A DNA stretch of 64,000 nt from Methanofollis ethanolicus (lineage in GTDB: Archaea > Halobacteriota > Methanomicrobia > Methanomicrobiales > Methanofollaceae): contig NZ_BCNW01000001.1 of assembly GCF_001571385.1 (NCBI RefSeq), positions 2,457,470 through 2,521,469 of the forward strand. The letters run 5' to 3'. How positions within the stretch are numbered: position 1 is the stretch's first letter; every line of letters starts with the position of its first letter. Below the pieces are notes generated by a model. The model saw nothing but the letters and a program-made list of their open reading frames with translations. It ran no database searches and was not told the origin of the DNA. The translations under genes and the position numbers were made by a program. Positions 50,589-58,982 of the stretch are shown one piece after another.

Positions 50589-51310
50589 TCCAGGAAGGGG
50601 AGCGTCTCATCCTCGTCTCCGCGACGAGGGAATACTATGTCTCTGCAGGGGAGGGCACCCTCTCCACAGACCTCGGCATCCTGAAGCTCGACACTCTCGT
50701 CGGGGCGGCGTACGGCGACGTCGTCGCCACCCATCTCGGCACCGAGTTCGTGATCAGGCGGCCGCGGGCGACCGACTTCTTCACCCACGCCGCGAGGACA
50801 GGCGCCCCGATGCTCCCGAAGGACATCGGTATGGTCATCGCCTACACGGGCATGAACAGCAGGGACACCGTCCTCGACGCCGGCACAGGGAGCGGCATCG
50901 CCGCGATCTATTTCGGCGGCGTCGCGGGGCATGTCGTCAGCTGCGAGGTGCGGCCCGAGTTCGCAAAGAAGGCCGAGAAAAATATCAGGGACGCGGGCCT
51001 CGACAATGTCGAAGTGCGGGCCTGCGACGTCCTTTCTGTGGAGGGGGAGTTCGACGTCGTCCACCTTGACCTCGGGATCACGCCCGAGCATATCGCCCAT
51101 GCGCGGACCCTGCTGCGGTCGGGCGGCTACCTGGCCTGCTACACCCCCTTCATCGAGCAGATGATGCAGGCCTACGACGAGGCATCGCGCCTTTTTTCCG
51201 AGGTGCATACCTATGAGTGCATGGAAAGGGAGATGACGCGGAGCGCCCGCGGCACCCGGCCGTCGACGCGGGTCGGGCACTCCGGGTACATCACCATTGC
51301 ACGGGGGTAA
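50585..51310 (+). CDS. trmI: tRNA (adenine-N1)-methyltransferase
   Basis: A 241-residue TrmI: N-terminal beta domain (YYVSAGEGTLSTDLGILKLD), LPKDIGMVIAYTGMNSRDTV, and SAM motif VLDAGTGSGIAAIYFGGVAG. It forms m1A57/58 in tRNA. The position after NAC and before pyrB agrees with a compact run recJ-PUA-NAC-trmI-pyrB-pyrI, all on this strand with 0-10 bp gaps or overlaps. Confidence 0.93.
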   Translation: MIQEGERLILVSATREYYVSAGEGTLSTDLGILKLDTLVGAAYGDVVATHLGTEFVIRRPRATDFFTHAARTGAPMLPKDIGMVIAYTGMNSRDTVLDAGTGSGIAAIYFGGVAGHVVSCEVRPEFAKKAEKNIRDAGLDNVEVRACDVLSVEGEFDVVHLDLGITPEHIAHARTLLRSGGYLACYTPFIEQMMQAYDEASRLFSEVHTYECMEREMTRSARGTRPSTRVGHSGYITIARG

Positions 51311-51313
51311 ATC

Positions 51314-52210
51314 ATGCGGCATATCATCTCGATCAAGGAGTTTGAAAAGGGGGAGATCGACGCCCTTCTCGATCGAGCCCGGGCGATCGATGCCGGGGAC
51401 TATGACCGGCACGCCCTGGAGGACAAAATCCTCGGGGTGCTCTTCTTCGAGCCGTCGACGCGGACCAGGATGTCTTTCGAGGCGGCGATGGCCCGCCTCG
51501 GCGGGAGTTCCATCGACATGGGAGGCGTGGAGGTGAGTTCTGTCGTCAAGGGCGAGACCCTGGCAGACACGGTGCGGGTGGTGAGCGGGTACGCGGACGC
51601 GATCGTGCTCCGCCACCCGAAGGAGGGGGCGGCCAGGCTCGCCACCGAGTTCTCGTCGGTCCCGGTGATCAATGCCGGGGACGGCGCGGGCCAGCACCCC
51701 TCCCAGACCCTCATCGACCTGTACACGATCAGGCAGGCGATGCCCCTGGACGGGATCGATGTCGGCCTCCTCGGCGACCTGCGGTACGGGCGGACGGCCC
51801 ACTCTCTCGCGTACGCCCTGACGAACTACGACGTCACCATCCACACCCTCGCCCCCGAGGGGCTGGAGATGCCGCCGAATGTGATCGGGAACCTCCGCGA
51901 CCGTGGGGTCGAGGTGGTGGAGCACACCGACATCGCGGAGTTCGCCCGCGGCCTGGACGTGATGTACGTGACCAGGATCCAGCGCGAGCGCTTCCCTGAC
52001 ACGGCCTCGTACTACGCGGTGGCGTCGAGTTACCGGGTGACCCCCGACCTCCTGGCAGGTGCCCGGACCCGGATGATCATCCTCCACCCCCTGCCGCGGG
52101 TGGACGAGATCGACCCCCGGGTGGACGCCCTGCCCCATGCCCGCTACTTCCAGCAGGCGAGGAACGGCATCCCGATCAGGATGGCCCTCCTCCTGGAGGT
52201 GATGGGATGA
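51314..52210 (+). CDS. pyrB: Aspartate carbamoyltransferase, catalytic chain
   Basis: A 298-residue ATCase: FFEPSTRTRMSFEAAMARLG is the carbamoyl-phosphate signature, GDGAGQHPSQTLIDLYTI the second conserved block and HPLPRVDEIDPRVD the aspartate-site loop. It performs the second step of pyrimidine synthesis. It is coupled to pyrI by a 4-bp overlap. Confidence 0.98.
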   Translation: MRHIISIKEFEKGEIDALLDRARAIDAGDYDRHALEDKILGVLFFEPSTRTRMSFEAAMARLGGSSIDMGGVEVSSVVKGETLADTVRVVSGYADAIVLRHPKEGAARLATEFSSVPVINAGDGAGQHPSQTLIDLYTIRQAMPLDGIDVGLLGDLRYGRTAHSLAYALTNYDVTIHTLAPEGLEMPPNVIGNLRDRGVEVVEHTDIAEFARGLDVMYVTRIQRERFPDTASYYAVASSYRVTPDLLAGARTRMIILHPLPRVDEIDPRVDALPHARYFQQARNGIPIRMALLLEVMG

Positions 52211-52668
52211 ACGAAACCCCGAAGAGCCTCCAGATCAGCCCGATCAGGAACGGCACGGTGATCGACCACATCCCGGCGGGCGAGGCCTTCAACGTGCTGC
52301 GCATCCTCGGGATCACGAGGGCGACGACAGACACCCTCTCCATCGCCACGAATGTGGCGAGCGGCAAGGCCGGCCGGAAGGACATCGTCAAGATCGAGAA
52401 CCGCGAGCTCAAAAAGGAGGAGGTGGACAGGATCGCCCTCATCGCCCCGCAGGCGACGATCAATATCATCAGGAACTACCTGGTCTTCGACAAGAAGGGC
52501 GTCCAGATCCCGAAACTCCTCCACGGTGTCGTCAGGTGCCCGAACCCTGGCTGCATCTCGAACACGAACGAACCTATCCAGAGCAGGTTCGAGGTGACGG
52601 AGAAGGGTCTCCACTGCCTGTACTGCGACTGGTACCTCACCGAGGACATCGCCGGGCATATTATCTGA
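52207..52668 (+). CDS. pyrI: Aspartate carbamoyltransferase, regulatory chain
   Basis: A 153-residue regulatory subunit: nucleotide-binding domain (GTVIDHIPAGEAFNVLRILG) and C-terminal zinc domain with four cysteines (VRCPNPGCI, LHCLYCDWYL). Gives allosteric control of PyrB by CTP/ATP. A T-rich stretch follows directly. Confidence 0.98.
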   Translation: MNETPKSLQISPIRNGTVIDHIPAGEAFNVLRILGITRATTDTLSIATNVASGKAGRKDIVKIENRELKKEEVDRIALIAPQATINIIRNYLVFDKKGVQIPKLLHGVVRCPNPGCISNTNEPIQSRFEVTEKGLHCLYCDWYLTEDIAGHII

Positions 52669-52687
52669 ATTTTTTTTCTTTTTTTGA
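52669..52687 (+). terminator. T-tract terminator after pyrI
   Basis: Two runs of eight and seven T separated by C follow the pyrI stop within 20 bp, the usual oligo-T signal for archaeal RNA polymerase termination. Confidence 0.6.
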
Positions 52688-53133
52688 AGTCTGTCCTTCT
52701 TCTGGAGCGACGGCGGACTCTGCCTCTCCGAAATTTGATTTTTCCTCGCAACTCTTCCACAGAGACACGGATGTGCCGTCCGGCGAACTCTCCCCAGAAC
52801 AGGTGGCCGGCCACGCAGTCGAGCGCGGGGCGTACAGGAGAGTGCTATCACGCCGACAGGCGGATGCGACACTCAGAAACAGGACGTGCACATTTTTCAG
52901 GCCAGGTGCGTCTTTCAGGGTGAGAGAGATCAGCCCGATAGTTGAACGGTTGTATCACAAACAACATATACAGCAGGGAGGATATTCAGAGATGTGGAGA
53001 TCAGTTTGATTCTCCGGCGGGGTTCTTTGCAATTGTCCCCGTGCTTGACAGGACCCACCACTATCCAGAGGCGAAAGGATAATACGCGTCCGTGTGTTTC
53101 ACATGCCTCCGGAGAGAACGGGAGGCAAAACAC
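52688..53133. other. Gene-free stretch
   Basis: No coding frame with recognisable features on either strand. The interval is moderately GC-rich with a small AT-rich window at 52950-52985 ('gttgtatcacaaacaacata') that could be a promoter. Nothing else is seen. Confidence 0.4.
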
Positions 53134-53631
53134 ATGAAAAGAAGAACCGGCATCCGGGCATTTTTCGTCTTCCTGGCAATACTGCTGATATGCGTCGCAA
53201 TGTTGCCGGCGATGAGCGCAGGCGACGAAGAATGTGCAGGCACAAACGTCGTCGGCATCGATGTGCCTGCACCGGAGCCAACGGTTGTGCCATCAGATGA
53301 AAAATTACCGTCTCTCGGGGAGAAAGACGAGGGAGCGATCATCGACAATACGACAACGTACCTCACCTACTGGAATGAAAAGATGAAATGGGAGTTATCT
53401 GAGGAGGAGATAGAGAAAGATTCCCGGATCCTTGAAGAAAAAGTATTGGTCAGGCATTATGACGCGGACGATGATTACTATCATATAAAAGATCTCAATA
53501 CATTTGGCGAAGAAATGGGCCCTGTTCTGGGTCTTACCCCGGATCAAATTATGGATTTTGTCCAGGCCCATAGAGAACAACTTGTGATAGATCGTCAGAA
53601 TTATGAAAGTCCGGCAAGATGGCGAGATTGA
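53134..53631 (+). CDS. Exported protein of unknown function
   Basis: A 165-residue protein from ATG 53134 with a signal sequence (RRTGIRAFFVFLAILLICVA then MLPAMSAGDEE). The mature part is acidic and begins with a Pro/Glu-rich linker (GIDVPAPEPTVVPSDEKLPS); the C-terminal half is helical and charged (TYWNEKMKWELSEEEIEKDS, YYHIKDLNTFGEEMGPVLGL). No family recognised. A second exported-protein gene lies 116 bp downstream. Confidence 0.65.
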   Translation: MKRRTGIRAFFVFLAILLICVAMLPAMSAGDEECAGTNVVGIDVPAPEPTVVPSDEKLPSLGEKDEGAIIDNTTTYLTYWNEKMKWELSEEEIEKDSRILEEKVLVRHYDADDDYYHIKDLNTFGEEMGPVLGLTPDQIMDFVQAHREQLVIDRQNYESPARWRD

Positions 53632-53747
53632 GGCCGGATCTGCCAAAAGACATTCCCAGAGCAGGATATCTGGATACACACTCCCACACATATCCATGAG
53701 TCCTGTCGAGGACGCACCACATTCTCGAAACCACCTCTGGTGACACT

Positions 53748-54428
53748 ATGGACGAAAAATATCGAAAAACCGGAAAAACCATAGTGCTTGCATTGATCGC
53801 CATCTGCATCGTCATCGCGGCGGCCTTCCTGATTCTCCTGGCACCTGCCTTCGTCGAGACCACGATGCCGGTCGACTCCTACGTGATCGAGATCGACGGC
53901 CCCGGCAGTCTTGCCGTGAACGGCACCGCCACGCTCATGGTCCCGATCCCCGCGAACGCGGACGGCGAACCGGTGATGCCAGAGGAGGCGTTCACCGCCG
54001 GGGACCAGGCCTTCGGGTGGCAGACCTCGGTTCAGGAGACGCCCTACGGGAAGATGCTGGCGTTCACGACGATGGAGAGTTACGCATTGGACATCTTCAG
54101 GCCCACAGGAGAGATGGAAAAGAAAGAAGAGCCGCGACTGCTGGCACCCGTGCTCGCGACGCCCGGCAACGCGAGCGTCGCCGAGTTCTGCCAATAGTCC
54201 GGCGGCACCTACACCACCGTCGTGTTCATCGACGGCTTCGTCCCTGTGTCGGAAGACGTCACCCCGATCTCGTTCACCCTCGAGTATAAGGGCGGCGCGG
54301 GCATGAAGCACCTGGTGACCGAGGACACCTGGACGACGACCGTCCATGCGACGGTCGCAGGAAACGCGTCAGGGTTTGTCCAGGTACCTGCAGAATACCA
54401 GGTCATCGCCGGGGGCGTCAAACTCTGA
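53748..54428 (+). pseudogene. Membrane-anchored exported protein interrupted by in-frame TAG
   Basis: ATG 53748 opens a protein with an N-terminal TM helix (IVLALIAICIVIAAAFLILL) and a beta-rich exterior (YVIEIDGPGSLAVNGTATLM, YGKMLAFTTMESYALDIFRP). A TAG at 54195 ends it after 149 residues, but the same frame continues without break as SGGTYTTVVFIDGFVPVSED and ISFTLEYKGGAGMKHLV to TGA at 54426, giving 226 codons. A single change of a tyrosine codon would create the TAG. Pyrrolysine readthrough is possible in principle but not expected in this order. No family recognised. Confidence 0.65.
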
Positions 54429-54475
54429 GGGGGGGGCGTCTCCCGGCTGCAGACGGTCTTTCGGTACGAGACCTC

Positions 54476-54970
54476 TCACCGGCAGTGCCCGCTCTCCTCG
54501 ATCAAGACGGCGAACAATTTTCGCAGTGCCTGCACATCTTTCTCTTTCAAACCATCCACGATCCCCCTGCACTTCACGAGAAAACGGGGGACCTGTCGTG
54601 CAAGCGTACCGACATAGGCCTCTGAAACGTCGCTGGCGATATAATATTGCGTTTCCACGCGTGCCTGCCGCGCCTTCTCCAGCATCTCGCACTCGTCGGG
54701 CGTGAAGAAATCCCTGAGGAGGTGCTGCATAAGCGCAATCGTGCAGGTATGGTTCTCGGACTTGATCCCGATCTTCGTGAGCACGGCATACAGAGAGAAA
54801 TAGAGAGAATAATACCCGGTCGAGATCTTCCAGTCATTCGAAGCCACAGAATGCATGGCGTCCATGGCATCCTCCGCTTTTTTCAGGTATGCACCTGCAA
54901 GGGTGTCATTTGGTTCGACAGGCATGATGCCGTTTTTTATCCCGGCGCACCAGGCGAGTCTGTCTTTCAT
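54476..54970 (-). CDS. HEPN-domain protein
   Basis: A 164-residue all-helical protein: AGAYLKKAEDAMDAMHSVAS, WKISTGYYSLYFSLYAVLTK and GIKSENHTCTIALMQHLLRD are the HEPN layout, with the conserved KSENH motif. It lacks the Rx4HxY motif of the HepT-type copies elsewhere in the window, so it belongs to a different HEPN group. It overlaps the wHTH-MNT gene by 4 bp and both are intact. Confidence 0.85.
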   Translation of the reverse strand: MKDRLAWCAGIKNGIMPVEPNDTLAGAYLKKAEDAMDAMHSVASNDWKISTGYYSLYFSLYAVLTKIGIKSENHTCTIALMQHLLRDFFTPDECEMLEKARQARVETQYYIASDVSEAYVGTLARQVPRFLVKCRGIVDGLKEKDVQALRKLFAVLIEESGHCR

Positions 54971-55551
54971 GCCACCACCTCTCGGACAAAAGAGTCTGTG
55001 TTTTTCCAGACGATATGATTCTTTCTCACCTCGAGGACAAGAGGATCTGACAGATATTTCGGGCCGAACGCGGTATCCGGGTACGATTTGATAGTGACCT
55101 CGACACCGTACATCTCCCCGATTTTTGCGACTTCCCTCTCATCATATCGTCCTGCAACGAAGATATCGAGGTCTGAGGTTTCTGTCTCCGTACCTTTCGC
55201 GTAACTCCCGAAGAGAAGAGTGGTACCTTGCGTACAGGAGGAGACCCTGTCCAGTACTTCCGAGATATAGGGGTTTTCTTCCATGAACCGGATCTTCTTG
55301 TAAATCTCGGCGAGAATAAAATATTGGATGGAAATTTCGCTGGGTTTTATCCGGAAGAGCCGGATTTTCCCGCGTTGTGATGATGCAAGCACGCGTTTAT
55401 CTTCAAGACGCACGAGGACCGTCTGCGCCGTCCCGGGACTGATCGGGAGATAGGTGCAGACCTCCCTGATGTAATACTCACGGTCGTATCCATGGGAAAA
55501 CAGGGCGAGTATCATGAGGTCGGTCTCGGTGATGTCTAATTTTTTAGACAT
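54967..55551 (-). CDS. wHTH-nucleotidyltransferase fusion protein
   Basis: A 194-residue protein. Residues 1-70 are a winged helix (TETDLMILALFSHGYDREYY, IREVCTYLPISPGTAQTVLV, RLEDKRVLASSQRGKIRLFR); residues 95-190 are a nucleotidyltransferase with TTLLFGSYAKGTETETSDLD, the GSx(n)DxD site. It is the likely antitoxin and autorepressor of the HEPN gene that follows. Palindromic half-sites cover its start codon. The truncated wHTH gene at 1361 is the same type of module. Confidence 0.9.
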   Translation of the reverse strand: MSKKLDITETDLMILALFSHGYDREYYIREVCTYLPISPGTAQTVLVRLEDKRVLASSQRGKIRLFRIKPSEISIQYFILAEIYKKIRFMEENPYISEVLDRVSSCTQGTTLLFGSYAKGTETETSDLDIFVAGRYDEREVAKIGEMYGVEVTIKSYPDTAFGPKYLSDPLVLEVRKNHIVWKNTDSFVREVVA

Positions 55552-55558
55552 ATGTCTA
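55533..55558 (-). promoter_or_regulatory. Palindromic operator over the wHTH-MNT start
   Basis: TGTCTA-N6-TAGACA at 55533-55550 is followed by another TGTCTA at 55553-55558, 20 bp from the first, so TAGACATATGTCTA (55545-55558) is also a perfect palindrome spanning the start codon. The 6-6-6 geometry and 20-bp phase equal those at 1342-1379, with different arm sequences. Confidence 0.65.
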
Positions 55559-55680
55559 TTTTTTTATCAATATCATATATAAAGATGGGGTCGGAGCATC
55601 CTATCATGCAGGAGCGGGGAGTCGGCGACTCCCTCTGCATTGACCCCCACGAACCAGAAGAGATCAGAGAGACCCCCCCC

Positions 55681-56139
55681 TCACCGCATCAGGTGCCCGG
55701 CCTCGTCGATCTCGCCCCTGATGATCCGCGTCGAGGAGATCCAGCGGTTGTCCTCCGCGAGCACGCAGGCGATCTGGTGGATCTCGACCATCCTCTTCCC
55801 CTTCGCCCGGCGGAGCTTGTTGATCTCCAGGGCCACCGGCAGCGTCTCCTCGGAGACCACCAGGATATCGAAGTCGGCGTCCAGGGCAGAGCCGTACCGA
55901 TCGTTCAGCTCCTCGACCTCCCACCGGGTCGTTGTCCCCAGGCTCCGCACGTACTTCTCCAGCGCCGCCCTCCTCTCCTCGTACGACAGCACGGGGTGGG
56001 TCTTCCTCCCCGCGAAGGTAGGGGAGGAGAGACCAATGATCACGGTCCCGTCCGGGCCTGCAAGTTCAAAAGAGCGCGATATCAGTTTCTTGTGTCCCGC
56101 GTGCAGGGGGGAGAAGGTGCCCCCGACCATAATCTTCAT
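55681..56139 (-). CDS. coaD: Phosphopantetheine adenylyltransferase (archaeal type)
   Basis: A 152-residue nucleotidyltransferase from ATG 56139: KIMVGGTFSPLHAGHKKLIS holds the HxGH motif, NRWISSTRIIRGEI the STR motif. It makes dephospho-CoA. An upstream ATG at 56160 would extend into the promoter region. It is divergent from the carbonic anhydrase gene with only 29 bp between the two starts. Confidence 0.93.
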   Translation of the reverse strand: MKIMVGGTFSPLHAGHKKLISRSFELAGPDGTVIIGLSSPTFAGRKTHPVLSYEERRAALEKYVRSLGTTTRWEVEELNDRYGSALDADFDILVVSEETLPVALEINKLRRAKGKRMVEIHQIACVLAEDNRWISSTRIIRGEIDEAGHLMR

Positions 56140-56168
56140 TGATAGTAATGGGGAATCCATAGTATAAT

Positions 56169-56660
56169 ATGAACCACACTCTGCGCATCGGCGATGAGGT
56201 CTTCATTGCGGAAAACGCCACCCTGCTCGGCGACGTCACCATCGGCGACCGTTCCGGCGTCTGGTTCGGCGCCGTACTGCGCGGCGACCGCGACCGGATC
56301 GTCGTCGGCGCCGACTCCAATGTCCAGGACAACGCCACTGTCCATGGCAGCACCGGCCACCCAACCCTCATCGGCGACCGGGTCTCCATCGGCCACGGCG
56401 CGATCGTCCATGGCTGCACCATCTCCGACGAGGTGCTCGTGGGCATGGGCGCGATCGTGATGAACGGTGCGGTCGTCGGCGAGGGCTCGATCATCGGCGC
56501 AGGTGCCGTGGTCACCGAGGGGAAGGTCATCCCGCCGGGCTCGGTCGTGCTCGGCGTCCCGGGCAAGATCGTCAAGGAGGTCGACGAAGCGCAGCGCGAG
56601 CACATCAGGGAGAACGCGAAAGTCTACGTCGAAATGGCCGGGAGGTACAGGCGTGGCTGA
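56169..56660 (+). CDS. Gamma-class carbonic anhydrase family protein
   Basis: A 163-residue left-handed beta-helix protein with hexapeptide repeats (ATLLGDVTIGDRSGVWFGAV). Histidines in NATVHGSTGHP and SIGHGAIVHGC match the three zinc/iron ligands of gamma-carbonic anhydrases. It lacks the acidic loop of Cam, as in CamH/YrdA-type relatives, so activity is uncertain. It overlaps the HdrA-like gene by 8 bp. Confidence 0.9.
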   Translation: MNHTLRIGDEVFIAENATLLGDVTIGDRSGVWFGAVLRGDRDRIVVGADSNVQDNATVHGSTGHPTLIGDRVSIGHGAIVHGCTISDEVLVGMGAIVMNGAVVGEGSIIGAGAVVTEGKVIPPGSVVLGVPGKIVKEVDEAQREHIRENAKVYVEMAGRYRRG

Positions 56661-57936
56661 GGTTGTCGTCATCGGCGGCGGGATCGCCGGTATTCAGGCC
56701 GCCCTCGACCTGGCCAACCACGGGGTCCGCGTCCACCTCGTCGAGAAAGAACCCGCGATCGGCGGCCACATGGCCCAGCTCGACAAGACCTTCCCGACAA
56801 ACGACTGCTCCATGTGCATCCTCTCCCCGAAGATGGTCGAGGTGGAGCGCCACCCCGGCATCGTCCTCCACACCTGCACAGAGGTGACAGGGATCGAAGG
56901 GGAGGTCGGCACCTTCACCGTCCACCTCAGGCGCCACCCGCGGTACGTCGACGAAGAGCGGTGCAATGGCTGCGGCGACTGCACCGCGGTCTGCCCTGTC
57001 GAGGTCTACAACCGTTTCGACGCCGGGATCGGTGTGCGGAAAGCGATCTACCGCCCGATGCCGCAGGCTGTCCCCAATGTTACGATCAGGGATGCCGACC
57101 ACTGCATCGACTGCGGCCTCTGCTACGAGGCCTGCGGCCGGGACGCCGTCCTCCACGACGACGAAGACAGAGAGGAGGACTTCGAACTCCCTGCCGCGAG
57201 CGTCGTCGTCACCACAGGCTACGCTACCTTCGACCCGGCCGGGAAGAGAAACCTCAGGTACCTCCAGGTCCCCGACGTCGTCACCAGCCTCCAGTTCGAG
57301 AGGATGATCAATGCCAGCGGCCCGACAGGCGGTGAGGTGCGGAGGCTCTCGAACGGCGCAGTCCCCCGAAGTGTTGCCTTCCTCCAGTGCGTCGGCTCCC
57401 GCGACATGCAGGCCGACCGCCCGTACTGCTCCTGCGTCTGCTGCATGGCCGCGATGAAGAACGCCATGCTGATCAAGGAGCACCACCCCGAGGTCGAGGT
57501 CACCATCCTGTACATGGACGTGCGGGCCTATGGCAAGGGTTACGAGGAGTACTTCAACCGTGCCGAAGCGATGGGCGTCCGCTTCCTCCGCGGCCTGCCC
57601 GGCGAGATCGCACAGACAGACGGCGGCCTGGAGATGCAGGTCGAGAACACAGAGACCGGCGCGGTCGAACTCCTGAAGCCAGACCTCGTCGTCCTCTCCG
57701 TCGGGATGGAGCCCCCGAAAGGGATGGAGGAGATTGCGGAGAACCTCGGCATCACCCTGGAAGAGACGGGCTTTGTCCATACCAGGGACGAGAAGATGAA
57801 CAGCGTGGCGACGATCAGGCCGGGCATCTATGTGGCAGGGACGGCCGCCGCCCCCAAAGACATCCCTGACAGTGTAGCGATGGCCGGTGCGGCCGCGATG
57901 CGGGCGTACACCGACGTCCTGAAGGCCGGCCCATGA
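56653..57936 (+). CDS. HdrA-like FAD/iron-sulfur oxidoreductase
   Basis: A 427-residue protein from GTG 56653. It has the HdrA FAD site VVVIGGGIAGIQAALDLANH, the NDCSMCILSPKM motif, two 4Fe-4S motifs (CNGCGDCTAVCP and CIDCGLCYEACG, about residues 108-160) and VGMEPPKGMEEIAENLGITL near the end. Full HdrA of methanogens is about 650 residues with extra C-terminal clusters, so this is a short paralogue, possibly partnering another electron carrier. HdrB/C genes are not adjacent. Confidence 0.88.
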   Translation: MAEVVVIGGGIAGIQAALDLANHGVRVHLVEKEPAIGGHMAQLDKTFPTNDCSMCILSPKMVEVERHPGIVLHTCTEVTGIEGEVGTFTVHLRRHPRYVDEERCNGCGDCTAVCPVEVYNRFDAGIGVRKAIYRPMPQAVPNVTIRDADHCIDCGLCYEACGRDAVLHDDEDREEDFELPAASVVVTTGYATFDPAGKRNLRYLQVPDVVTSLQFERMINASGPTGGEVRRLSNGAVPRSVAFLQCVGSRDMQADRPYCSCVCCMAAMKNAMLIKEHHPEVEVTILYMDVRAYGKGYEEYFNRAEAMGVRFLRGLPGEIAQTDGGLEMQVENTETGAVELLKPDLVVLSVGMEPPKGMEEIAENLGITLEETGFVHTRDEKMNSVATIRPGIYVAGTAAAPKDIPDSVAMAGAAAMRAYTDVLKAGP

Positions 57937-58958
57937 TCCCGCGGACCATCGAGAGGGACGGGCAGGCCATCGTCTTCATCGACCAGACCCTCCTGCCGGA
58001 GAGGCTGGAGGTCGTCGCCTGCACCGACGTCGAGCGCCTCGCCATCGCGATCCGCCGCCTGGAAGTGCGGGGCGCCCCGGCCCTCGGCATCGCCGGGGCG
58101 TACGGCGTCGCCCTCGCGGCGATAACGAGCACAGAGACAGAGTACGGCCCCTTCGTCGCAGAGGTGGCGAAGGCCGCCGCTTCCCTTCGGGCCACCCGCC
58201 CGACCGCGGTGAACCTGGGCTGGGGCATCGACAGGACAATGGCAGCACTTCAGGCCACCGGGACGGTGCACGAGGCCGTTGAGGCCGCGGTGAGAGAGGC
58301 CGACACCATCGCCCGCGAGGACGAGGGGGTCTGCCGGGCCCTCGGGAAGAACGGTGCGGACCTCATCCCAGACGGCGCCCGTATCCTCACCCACTGCAAC
58401 GCGGGCGCCCTCGCCTGCTCCACCTGGGGGACGGCCCTCGGCGTCGTCAGGTCGACCGTGGAGAGCGGAAAAAAAATCTCCGTCACCGCCTGCGAGACGC
58501 GGCCCCTCCTCCAGGGGGCCCGCCTCACCGCCTTCGAACTCCATGAGGACCGCATCCCTGTGCGGGTGATCACAGACAGTACCGCCGCCTTCCTGATGCA
58601 GAGGGGCGAGATCGACTGCGTCGTCGTCGGCGCGGACAGGATCACAACAGACGCCGTCTTCAACAAGATCGGCACGTACATGCACGCGGTCTGTGCCCGC
58701 CACCACGGCATCCCCTTCTATGTCGCCGCACCGGCGTCCACCTTCGATACCGGGCGCAGGGCCAAAGACGTCACGATCGAGGAGAGAAATGGCGACGAAA
58801 TCGCCACATTCAATGGGAGACAGACCGTCCCGGCAGGCGTGCCCTGCACGAACTTCGCCTTCGACAGAACACCCCTCGACCTCGTCTCGGCGATCGTCAC
58901 CGAACGCGGCGTCCTCCGCCCGCCATATGACAGGATGCCGGATACAGGGAATATTTAA
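57933..58958 (+). CDS. mtnA: S-methyl-5-thioribose-1-phosphate isomerase family
   Basis: A 341-residue aldose-ketose isomerase: RRLEVRGAPALGIAGAYGVA, ARILTHCNAGALACSTWGTA with the catalytic cysteine, and VVVGADRITTDAVFNKIGTY with the catalytic aspartate. It acts in methionine salvage; in methanogens relatives may also isomerise 5-deoxyribose phosphates. It overlaps the HdrA-like gene by 4 bp. Confidence 0.94.
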   Translation: MIPRTIERDGQAIVFIDQTLLPERLEVVACTDVERLAIAIRRLEVRGAPALGIAGAYGVALAAITSTETEYGPFVAEVAKAAASLRATRPTAVNLGWGIDRTMAALQATGTVHEAVEAAVREADTIAREDEGVCRALGKNGADLIPDGARILTHCNAGALACSTWGTALGVVRSTVESGKKISVTACETRPLLQGARLTAFELHEDRIPVRVITDSTAAFLMQRGEIDCVVVGADRITTDAVFNKIGTYMHAVCARHHGIPFYVAAPASTFDTGRRAKDVTIEERNGDEIATFNGRQTVPAGVPCTNFAFDRTPLDLVSAIVTERGVLRPPYDRMPDTGNI

Positions 58959-58961
58959 ATA
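58950..58961 (+). promoter_or_regulatory. Box-A promoter, probably leaderless
   Basis: AATATTTAAATA centred near 58956 lies about 27 bp before the ATG at 58983, so transcription would start at or very near the start codon. No Shine-Dalgarno sequence is seen before the ATG. Confidence 0.6.
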
Positions 58962-58982
58962 ATCCCCCCATATTCTCCTACC

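Noticed and set aside
54195-54197. TAG as pyrrolysine codon
   Set aside because: No Pyl genes in the window and the order is not known to use pyrrolysine; a Tyr-to-stop change is simpler. Kept only as an option.
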